A stretch of DNA of 64,000 bases from Setomelanomma holmii (Eukaryota; Ascomycota; Dothideomycetes; Pleosporales; Phaeosphaeriaceae), in NCBI GenBank assembly GCA_010015745.1, contig ML978204.1:124001-188000 (forward strand). Reading direction: 5' to 3'. Numbering within the stretch: the stretch's first letter is position 1; each line of letters starts with the position of its first letter. Positions 24,482 to 32,736 of this stretch are shown piece by piece. A model generated the notes under the pieces. The model was not told the DNA's origin. It worked only from the letters and a program-made list of their open reading frames with translations, and searched no databases. The translations under genes were made by a program, and so were the position numbers.

Positions 24482-25785
24482 CCGCGGAGTAGGGGTGTTG
24501 GTGTTGGGGTGACATGAGCAAGCTTACTTACGGTATGTTTGCAACATCCTCAGTCTTGGCATCTGTATGTATCACACTACACATGCCTTTAACTACAGTG
24601 GGTAGTATGCAGTTCAAAACAGATAGTTCGAGCTTCACACTATCAAGCGTAGTCGAGATGGACGTTTCACAGATCTGGTACAGGGTCGAAGTGGAGGTGT
24701 ACGAATTCACCAGAACAGAATGAATGTACTGTACCATCGGATAGGTTGGATGAAGCGAATACGGCTCACTCATAGATTGTCGAGGAGGAGATGTGGCTAT
24801 CATGTCTGTAAACGTGTACCTCGGGAAAGGGTCCGCTGGTGTCTGGTAGGCAAGTGCCACTGACACGGACACTACTCGGGCATGTGCACGAAGAACGAAA
24901 TTTGGACCTGATCGGCAACGAGCCTCCATGGCGCCCGTATCTCGCTAAACTTTTAAATCTACGCGAGAATCATCCCATATCGAGTTCCGCGGGGCCGGTG
25001 ATAAGAAGACTGAGGATACGATGGACGTTAGCAACAGCCTTAATCTTGGCGGGAACCACAGCGGCCGCGGGACTTGATATCCCATGCGGACACATGTCGC
25101 CTTGTATCAGACCCGCGGAGAGTGGCAGTAGAGCTCACGATGACCGTTCCCAACGGCCTCAATCTTGGCATCCATGCATACATCATCACGCCACATCATC
25201 CAACATCAGACCACACTACTCCGCCGCGGTACGCTCAAGCTCCACTTCCAAGCTTCTACCCCATCACGGTTACCATTCAGTCCTAGTGAACCAAACTTCT
25301 TACCATGTTCTGCCACCCATACCGATAATACTTCCCTCTTCACCTCGCACAAACTCACTTCCCAGTCCCAACTCCGCATCCGAGAAACGAATCGGGATCG
25401 CCAATCTGGACCTACAGTCCTCCACACCCCAGCAGCAATATTTCCACATTAGGCATGTTGGATGCATTGGTCCAAACCCATGTAACAATGTAGTCCGCGG
25501 AGCCAATACAAGACATGGTGTGAGATCTAGCCTTGCGAGACCTGGCCTGCGAATGCAACATTCTTTGCATGCGTGCATGTGAGACTGGGCTCGATGATTG
25601 GTTCCAGCCAGCGGAGAAAGATGGCCGGACGAATCAGATCAGCTTACTTCTCGACTCAGCCCTGGAAACTTGCGCGGGTGGTTGAGTGAGTGAAACAAGG
25701 GGGAATGAGATATCGCCTGCATCCAGATTCAGCAACTGTCGTTCCTTCCCCTCTGCGCCATCTCGGATTTTCACAGACTCCGCGG
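24482..25785. repeat. Cluster of seven CCGCGG palindromes
   Basis: CCGCGG occurs at 24482, 24987, 25065, 25113, 25224, 25495 and 25780. Four of the seven are followed by AG or AA. Inverted CGG triplets are typical contact units of Zn2Cys6 regulators, but a decayed repeat family would also fit. Confidence 0.4.
25018..25170 (+). repeat. Diverged direct repeat, about 33 bp
   Basis: The segment at 25018-25050 (ACGATGGACGTTAGCAACAG, then CCTTAATCTTGGC) reappears at about 25138-25170 as ACGATGACCGTTCCCAACGG, then CCTCAATCTTGGC. A CCGCGG precedes each copy by about 25 bp. This suggests an old tandem duplication of roughly 120 bp. Confidence 0.4.
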
Positions 25786-28461
25786 AAGGAATCTGCCACA
25801 ACGACCGGGTGCGTGTGACGTGACCGGAGAACTTGGCCGTGAGACGGGGCTCCTGGCCGAATGAAACACGGCCGATTGGCATGCCTGCAGTAATCCACGG
25901 ATACGTTGTACAGCGGAGAAGTGGGCTAGGCTCGATGGAGGGGGTGGAGCGGAGTGGGTCAAGGGTATTTGTTCTGGGTAGGTATGATTGGTTGAGATGA
26001 AAGTTGATCTTTTTCTTTGTCTAAAGTGCAATTTTTGCTTTCTTGAGCGTGCTTTTCATAACTTGTAAGCCAAAAAGCGACGTTGATATTCTAGAGATGA
26101 ATAAACTTGTATATGTAGTTGCTTATATAACTAGAGTATGAATCACCTCGATCTTGATATTTGGTGCAAAGCATATGCACAAGCCGACTCCTATCTTCTA
26201 AGGATGCAACCTAACGTTCATGCTAGGACGATCCAGCGATCTCCATCTCGAGTCCAAATCGGCAGAATGCGATAAGACATTGCTGTAAATACAAGGTGCC
26301 TTGCATTAGGTCCGCAATCTCGCTTCATCTAAATGGTAGACTAGCATGATCAGTTTGTCTTCCATGCTGGTCGAGGATGTAATGCTCAAGACGAGAGAGA
26401 GACTTGCTTCCGCCTCTTTACGCACCACAAGCCCGTTGCAGTGCTGTAAGTCTTCGATGGCGAGAAGTTGAGGACAAGATTTGGAGTCTAGCTTTGTAAT
26501 CGCGAAGCTGTGCCTTTGTGAAAGTCCTGACTGAATGAGTCTTGCTGATGATGGTTGGTGTGCTGCTATTATCTTGTGGAGAAGAGGGTACTAGGGACGG
26601 CTCATGGGGCATGATCATACCCATGTATACCGTAATGTGTGAGTCGAGGCCATACAGCCTGGGATGATGAGTCGCATTCGAAGAGCGTGGTAGCGCCTGT
26701 TTGATCCAGAGCCCACCCCGCTACAAAGCTAAAGTACTTGAGCATATCAAATCGAGCGATACTTTTCTATCGTTTGTTTTTTCAACTCATCTGATTCAAC
26801 CGCTGCTTCGTTTGGACCAGGTCGTGCGCAGTTGACGTACCGTCGTGAAGCGTGGTATTGCATGGTTTGAAGGGATCACACCACCATCGATTTACAGATT
26901 TTGCCGTCCCCTCACCCAAACATGTTTCTCTACTCGTAGACTTTCATAGCATATTCATACCGTTTGGACCAATGGCACCAACGATAGTAGCGGTTTCAGC
27001 CTCGTTCATCCTTCCAGACATGCAGGTAGTGTCCGTGGATCAACATGTTATGGCGCTACAGCATGTACAATCTGAGCCGAGTAAGTTGGCCGTCGACCAA
27101 AAAAACTGGAAATATTGATCAAATGGGGCGTATCATATTGGTATGGCTGCGGTGACGCACAAATTCGTCTCGAAGTAGACGAAGCTGGGTTGGATGTAGG
27201 GAGTCGATCTGACGGTGGCTGTGCAATATCGACACTGTTATGACTATACGTGGCGTATCGTGTGAGATTATCGGCATAACGGAGATGTCCTTGTAATACA
27301 ATATAATGATAGACAGCGGTATTTCTCAGATCTAGGCCATTTTTTGTATGGCTTAGCGATAAAACAGGGTTACCGAGTATTGTAAAGCTTTTTCATACAT
27401 CAGTCGCTGTAAAAGTGTGAGATTTGTATGAGAAGTAGACCCTACTAAGCATTTTCACCCCTCTTTGGGCTATCCACCCTTAGGTATCATGCCTTACTAA
27501 GAAGTGGTACGACGTTATGGCGGTATCAATATTGTGCCACTCTGCTTCGTCAGGTTGTGGGTCATCGAAGTACCGCCGTGAGATTGAGCCAGGGCCCTGG
27601 TTCTTCAAGGTCGCACCACCATCGTTCTGCGAACCCATTCACCTTCATGTTCGAAGTGTTTTCCACACCCGTGCAGTCTTCCGACATATTTCTGCCCTCA
27701 AAGCCAACGCCTACGACCCAAATCATAGGGCCATAGTCATCTTTTCTGTGCGCGTTTTCTAGCGTGGCTAGAAGATCGTGTAAGGCATGACCGGGTTTGT
27801 TCCTCAGCCCCCATGGAGACAGCTAACGAATTGACAGCGCTGATCAGATCGTCAACATGGCTTTGGGTGAACCTTTGGGAGCCCCTGAAGAAGAAATTCA
27901 AAAACATCCATGAACACTTGGGGCCGCGACTTTCCGTAATCGAGTATCAGTCGTCGATCGGGAGGAAAAGGGCCCATAAAGCCGTATGCCTTGTCCCGCA
28001 TATCTGAGCAAGCATTCATATGGAACGAAAGAATGCAGTCCAGTAGAAGAAGGTGCGGGGTCTCGCGGTGTATTGTGCGCAGGTGGAGTCCGAGGAGCTG
28101 CCTCGCGTTGGATGCTATCTTTCCCGGTCTTCCACTCCACCAGGGATCGTCTTTTACGCTTTCAGAAGCAATTTCGAGTTTTCTCCAGAAGCTATTCTTC
28201 GTTGCATAGCCCTCTACCATGACATGAATCTTTCGCGAAAGGAGAACCTCTTGCACAATCCAAAGACGCGAAAAGTAGGGGTGACGTAAAACAGGACGGA
28301 GATGATAGGGGTCCCAGGAGCCTGAATCGATTTCTTTCGTAGCAATGCACAAATCGTCTGAACATATGCTATCTGTCTCCTTTTGCAGCCAAATGATAAC
28401 TGAGGAGCTGCCTCAAAATATCGTGGACATGAGGTTAACCTGATGATTTCTTTCCGATATG

Positions 28462-28589
28462 TAGAGTGCGCAACAAGCAAGCGATAGGCAGATTGATTAC
28501 CGCATTAGGCCTCCAAAGACCACTATCTGGTTCGTGATAGTCCTAATTTGGTAATCAATCTGCCTATCGCTTGCTTGTTGCGGACTCTG
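28462..28589. mobile_element. hAT-like MITE, 128 bp foldback element
   Basis: The ends TAGAGTGCGCAACAAGCAAG and (reverse complement of the right end) CAGAGTCCGCAACAAGCAAG form long terminal inverted repeats with a perfect 33-bp core (28469-28501 and 28550-28582). Inside, ATTAGG/CCTAAT and ACTATC/GATAGT pair again, so the element is almost entirely foldback. It is flanked by an exact 8-bp duplication, CCGATATG, at 28454-28461 and 28590-28597. Eight-base duplications and T/CAGAG-type termini are known hallmarks of the hAT superfamily. It has no coding capacity, so it is non-autonomous. It lies inside the HET pseudogene. Confidence 0.85.
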
Positions 28590-28646
28590 CCGATATGCAG
28601 GATTGGTCGATACATATCTGGTCAATCTAGAGGAAGTATTCCTCTC

Positions 28647-28695
28647 GCTCGTCTTGCTCGTCTTGCTCGTATTGCTCGTCTTGCTCGTCTTGCTC
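28647..28695. repeat. Nine-base minisatellite, five units
   Basis: Unit GCTCGTCTT repeated five times with one variant (GCTCGTATT) plus a partial sixth. On the minus strand it codes a Asp-Glu-Gln-type acidic repeat within the HET pseudogene, at a point where the intact paralogue has a different non-repetitive insert. Confidence 0.75.
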
Positions 28696-29021
28696 CTCAT
28701 CCTTCTTCAAGCAATATTGCTCCGAGCAGTATTCGACAAGGAATCGATACAAGTTTTGCCTGACTTGAGTCGTTTTGCTGTCGTCCACGACGACAGGAAA
28801 CACAAGCGATGGTGCACCCCAAGTGTACGAGGGCGCTTTATACGGAGGACGGTTATCGTGGTCAAAGACCTGAAGGTCGCAGTGTAGGCAGCCTTGTTCG
28901 TCACTCCTAATTTTTAGCCCAAGCGTATCTGTTGTTGTGAGGTATCGAGTGGTGTGTATATGTAGGCGTCGAAATCATCTGGATTGCCGATGGAGTCCAA
29001 GGAGCCGCCCGATGGATTCAT

Positions 29022-29267
29022 CTTGCGATATTCAGCGAGTGTTGTGGACGGAAGATTTGAGACTTGTGCTGCCAGAGCAGGCTAAGGTAGGCACGACTGG
29101 CTGAGGCTGTGGTTGTGGCTGTGCAAGCCTCAGCTTTGTGACAACTCACACTGCATCCACGACGTGCCGCCATATGAGTGAGGAGGCAATTGCTAGAAAG
29201 CAAGAGAAGAAATGTAGCGTGCGAAACCCGAGGCATTCCTTTCTTCTCCTTGTCCCACGCACACAAC
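29022..29267. promoter_or_regulatory. Divergent intergenic region between two HET copies
   Basis: Only 246 bp separate the ATGs of the broken minus-strand HET gene and the intact plus-strand copy, so it should contain both core promoters. Confidence 0.4.
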
Positions 29268-30737
29268 ATGCAGCCAGCAACGCTATCTCCCTCTGCACCT
29301 GCCACATACCCAACGTACGAGTACTGCCCGCTCGACTTTCCAAGTCAACAGATTCGACTGGCCAAGATCAGGCGGGACGGACAAGGTCTAATTCGATGCG
29401 ACATTAAAGCGTTTGAGTATTTGAACTGTCCTGCATATAATGCGCTGTCATATACTTGGGGGCCGCCACCGCCACCAACGTTCGCAATTGTCATGGATGG
29501 AAGCAGCCGACTCGAAATCAGAGAGAATTTGTACTATTTTCTAATTGAGTACTGCAAGGATGTGGAGAGCCAAGACAGCAAAGTCAGGGGAGGATTGAGA
29601 CATACCCGCAGCGATCCTCACCAGACATTCGAAGAGTATATCTGGATTGACCAGATATGTATCGATCAGTCTTCCATCTCAGAAAGAAACTTCCAAGTCG
29701 GTCTCATGTCTATGATCTATGAAGGAAGTGTGTCTGTCATAGTCTGGCTCGGGGGACGCAACAACGACACTATGTTCGACGACACACTGAGACCACGTGG
29801 GACATTAGACCCTGTTTGGGACGACACCGATACGGACAACTTTCGCAAAGCGGTATATGCACTCGATCATGGCAGAAGTTTACAGCCGGCGTTGCGCACC
29901 ATCCTGAGCCATGTATACTTCTCGCGTGTCTGGATCGTACAGGAAGTTTTACTCGCTCAGCATGTCATCGCCATGGTGCCAGGGTACAAAGCCAGACACG
30001 CCTTCTGGCAGAAACTATGCCTCGCATACCTCATGTCGCCCCAGAGACGCTCTGAAGGACCACTTACGGGGTCTCTATTTCGCAGAAGACCGCCGTCGCC
30101 AGAAGATCCTCGTCCCCGATCTGAAGTGCGTCTCGAAGAGTATCTGATAACTTTCATGCGCAGCGAATGCAGCAATCTGCGCGACAAGGTGTACGGCTTG
30201 ATGGGTCTTGTGGACGAATCACAGCGACTTACAGTCGAGTACGGGAAGTCATGCACCGAAGTATTCGTGGATACGCTGAGGGTCATGGTACGAACCGCAC
30301 CAACCTGGGCGATTGAGAATATCAGATTAGGAATCACTCTGTTTGAGTGGCTGAAGCTGGGCCAAGTTATGGGCGTAAGAGCTCACCACTTACATGGTTT
30401 CGCACAGCTTCTCCTAGAAGCACCACTCATCATGGGCTCTATTAGTTTCTATTCAGACGTGCTTCGGCCAACGTACAAATCGCATGTTGCTATTGATATT
30501 GGTCTAGAGGCGGCAGCGCAGACAGTGGATGCCAACAACCGCCCATGTACTGCCACCGAGGGTCTTGCCGATCGATGGTGGTACGATTCTCGACACCGAG
30601 TCGACTTGTCGATCTCCAGGTACTACATCGACTGTCCGACACCGGATTTGGTCAAGGAGTATGATGTCGAGAAGGATTTTGAAGACGCGTGCCAACGAGC
30701 TGAAAGATTGTTGTTGAAGGAGGAATCGACATCTTGA
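29268..30737 (+). CDS. HET-domain (heterokaryon incompatibility) protein
   Basis: Uninterrupted 489-residue protein from the ATG at 29268 (MQPATLSPSAP). Hallmarks of the HET domain appear in order: NALSYTWG (58-65), IWIDQICIDQSSISER (125-140), then SMIYEGSVSVIVWLG. After these come FSRVWIVQEVLLAQH and NLRDKVYGLMGL, the usual downstream HET motifs, and a C-terminal region without known domain. HET proteins act in the cytoplasm in non-self recognition and induce cell death on fusion of unlike strains; whether this one does is unknown. A frame extending to 29178 would add 30 residues, but it is not matched in the broken paralogue. The stop is 131 bp from the end of the convergent WD40 gene. Confidence 0.85.
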   Translation: MQPATLSPSAPATYPTYEYCPLDFPSQQIRLAKIRRDGQGLIRCDIKAFEYLNCPAYNALSYTWGPPPPPTFAIVMDGSSRLEIRENLYYFLIEYCKDVESQDSKVRGGLRHTRSDPHQTFEEYIWIDQICIDQSSISERNFQVGLMSMIYEGSVSVIVWLGGRNNDTMFDDTLRPRGTLDPVWDDTDTDNFRKAVYALDHGRSLQPALRTILSHVYFSRVWIVQEVLLAQHVIAMVPGYKARHAFWQKLCLAYLMSPQRRSEGPLTGSLFRRRPPSPEDPRPRSEVRLEEYLITFMRSECSNLRDKVYGLMGLVDESQRLTVEYGKSCTEVFVDTLRVMVRTAPTWAIENIRLGITLFEWLKLGQVMGVRAHHLHGFAQLLLEAPLIMGSISFYSDVLRPTYKSHVAIDIGLEAAAQTVDANNRPCTATEGLADRWWYDSRHRVDLSISRYYIDCPTPDLVKEYDVEKDFEDACQRAERLLLKEESTS

Positions 30738-30868
30738 TATCGCATGTTGATGGCACAATGCTGTATGCAAATCTGCGGTGAGCTGAAGGTACACGAATGC
30801 AAGAGCAACGGTGTTGATCCGCCTGCTGGTGGATCAACTGCATTGGTATATTCGATCGAGCTCCGCTT

Positions 30869-32404
30869 CTACAAAGGCGTCTTAAACACCAACGCAACAT
30901 GATCATCTCCCGCCGTGACAACCGCCTCGCCATTCCCTTGCACAAAGCCCATAATACCACCACCCTCACCACCGCCTCGATGTCCCTTCCACTCGCCCAC
31001 AAGTCCTCGCGCCGCAGCAGCCGTGCCACCTCTTGTGTCCCATCGCCTCAGCACACCGTCGTACCCCACACTTGTCAACAGCCAGCCTCCCGCACCTTCT
31101 TTCTTCACGAACTCGATCTTGACAACTGCCTGTGGCGAGTCTTCGTCCGCATGCGCGTCTTCTATCCGCCTTCGGACGGCGAAGCGATGTGCGGTGTCAA
31201 ATAGTGTAATGGAGCCGTCGACGTTTCCAGCAGCCATGAGAGTGAGCGGGGGTGAAGAGAACGCTAGGCATTCGACATTGTCGCTTCCTGCTTGCAAGCT
31301 TGCCAGAATCTGACCTGATTGACCAGCTGATGATGCGCCGCCCTTAGCTGCGGCCTGCTTTCCTCCCCCGGCTTTGTTCTTTGCGCCGCCACCGCCGGAT
31401 GATGTCGATGCTGATGTGGGTGTGGTGAGGGAGAGACGTGGGAGACCGACGATGCGAATTTGACCTTCAGGGCCGCCCACCGCGACGAATGCGCCTGATG
31501 GTGGGATACCGACAGAGTACAACCCGCCCTCTACACGGAAGCGCTCGTCGAGTCCAGTCAGGCCAATGGCTGTTTGTGCGTCCGTTGTCGCTGTGAGACC
31601 CTGCGATGCTGCATCGCCAAAGACGTCCCACACGTATAGGCTCGAGTCTTCCGAGATGGTGGCTAGGAGCGAGCCGTCTGGCGACCATGTGCCGCCTGTG
31701 CAAGACTCGGTGTGGAGGTAGTATGCTTGTAGGACTTGAAGCTCGTTGCCTTTCTCGGTGTTGAGTTGGTAGACCCATACTGAGCCGTCGTTTGCGCCAA
31801 GTGCGACTACATTGGGATGTTCGGGCGAGGGGTTCGGGATGAGCCAGTTGATCTCCTCCACCTCTTGCGCCTCAGCCAAGTGCTTCCATTTCTTCCCGTC
31901 GGGGACGCCCTGCCACACGCGCAATTTGCCGTCCAGCCCTGCTGTCGCGATAAACTGCCCTTTCGGTTGTGAGAATGTGATGCCGCTAATTGAATCCTTG
32001 TGTCCATCAAGGGTGAATAGGCTCTTCAAGCCCTCTCTTTCTACCGGTGCTCCTTCGCTGGGCTGTGCCGCCGCCGCCGCAGCAGAGGAAACGTCGATGA
32101 TATAGCCTATGTCGTCGCCACCGCCTGTAGCTATGATATCTCGGTGTACCGGGTGTTGCGCTACGCAGAAGATGCTGTCCTTGTGTCCGTCGAAATGCGC
32201 AACAGAGTCGTTGTGTATCTCCATCTCCATCTGCATGTCCTGTCCACCTTCGCCGCCCTCGTCGTCCGAATCCATTGGCACGTCTCCATCGTCCTCTATG
32301 ATCTCTTCCGCTTCGTCTGCCTCGAGCGTTGGGTCATCGTCGTGGTAGTCGATCTCGTCCTCTTCTTGGTGAGGCTGGTTCGGGTTCGGGTTCGGGACTG
32401 CCAT
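30869..32404 (-). CDS. SQT1: WD40 protein, Sqt1/AAMP-like ribosome assembly factor
   Basis: Single-exon frame of 511 residues. A very acidic N-terminus (EEDEIDYHDDD and following) precedes about seven to eight WD40 blades: AHFDGHKDSIFCVAQHP, LDGHKDSISGITFSQPKG, DGKLRVW, DGSVWVYQL, SEDSSLYVWD, DGSITLFD and DGVLRRWDTR among them. The acidic leader plus this order fits yeast Sqt1 and animal AAMP. Sqt1 is known to chaperone ribosomal protein uL16 (Rpl10) before its loading on the 60S subunit; that role is by family. A low-complexity Gly/Ala/Lys insert (about residues 335-365) interrupts the propeller. The ATG at 32404 is first in frame. Confidence 0.85.
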   Translation of the reverse strand: MAVPNPNPNQPHQEEDEIDYHDDDPTLEADEAEEIIEDDGDVPMDSDDEGGEGGQDMQMEMEIHNDSVAHFDGHKDSIFCVAQHPVHRDIIATGGGDDIGYIIDVSSAAAAAAQPSEGAPVEREGLKSLFTLDGHKDSISGITFSQPKGQFIATAGLDGKLRVWQGVPDGKKWKHLAEAQEVEEINWLIPNPSPEHPNVVALGANDGSVWVYQLNTEKGNELQVLQAYYLHTESCTGGTWSPDGSLLATISEDSSLYVWDVFGDAASQGLTATTDAQTAIGLTGLDERFRVEGGLYSVGIPPSGAFVAVGGPEGQIRIVGLPRLSLTTPTSASTSSGGGGAKNKAGGGKQAAAKGGASSAGQSGQILASLQAGSDNVECLAFSSPPLTLMAAGNVDGSITLFDTAHRFAVRRRIEDAHADEDSPQAVVKIEFVKKEGAGGWLLTSVGYDGVLRRWDTRGGTAAAARGLVGEWKGHRGGGEGGGIMGFVQGNGEAVVTAGDDHVALVFKTPL

Positions 32405-32736
32405 TGCGCTGATTCTTGCTGCGGCTTATTTGGAGGAGAGTTGAATTTGAGCGTTAAAATGAACAGATATCGGGAGGCTGATCTCGAGTTTTATGAGGCG
32501 GTGAGCCGTGTTGCTTAGAAATGCGAGAGTTGCACCCCTTCCATCAAGAACTTTTTGGCGCCGCGCAGCGCGTCGGAGGGGCAATCGCCGACCCCACACA
32601 CGTCATTTGTAAGCTTCATCTACGATGAACTGAATGCAAGGCTGGGAACATGCTTTAACTCTAATGCGCCAGTAGAGGACGCTATGAGTTATACATTTTG
32701 ATTCAGCCAACTTATCCATCCTCTCGATGCTACGTC
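32405..32736. other. Intergenic between WD40 gene and AlkB-type gene
   Basis: About 330 bp with the WD40 promoter and the 3' flank of the next gene upstream. No further feature. Confidence 0.5.

Larger units (their letters stand above)
23099..27479. other. Long gene-poor interval with CCGCGG cluster
   Basis: About 4.4 kb without a convincing gene. Between 23.4 and 24.2 kb the plus strand is C-rich and A-rich with overlapping frames. From 24.4 to 25.8 kb it holds the CCGCGG cluster and a diverged repeat listed separately. Beyond 26 kb the DNA is more AT-rich, with short broken frames; a small minus-strand frame (26624-26418) looks faintly protein-like but has no recognisable domain. Confidence 0.45.
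27480..29021 (-). pseudogene. HET-domain gene, broken by nonsense, frameshift and MITE
   Basis: Read on the minus strand from an ATG at 29021, conceptual translation follows the intact HET protein at 29268 along most of its length. Segments matching it are the N-terminus (TPLDTSQQQIRL), the SYTWG motif, IDQICIDQSCIS, HPYFSRLWIVQEVLLSRK, AYGFMGPFPPDRRL and LDYGKS, and near the C-terminus AERWWCDL and SISRRYF. Lesions: a frameshift near 28915, TAG in place of the Trp codon just before IDQ, a 128-bp insertion at 28462-28589, TGA shortly after it, a stop at about 27852 and another frameshift near 27560. HET-domain proteins trigger incompatibility cell death in ascomycetes; this copy should be inactive. 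A nine-base repeat expansion sits inside it. Confidence 0.8.

Noticed and set aside
24528..24929. 133-codon minus-strand frame ending at a GTAAGT
   Set aside because: Looks somewhat protein-like, but no downstream exon or domain could be found.
26418..26624. 68-codon minus-strand frame
   Set aside because: Too short and without support; might be a remnant.
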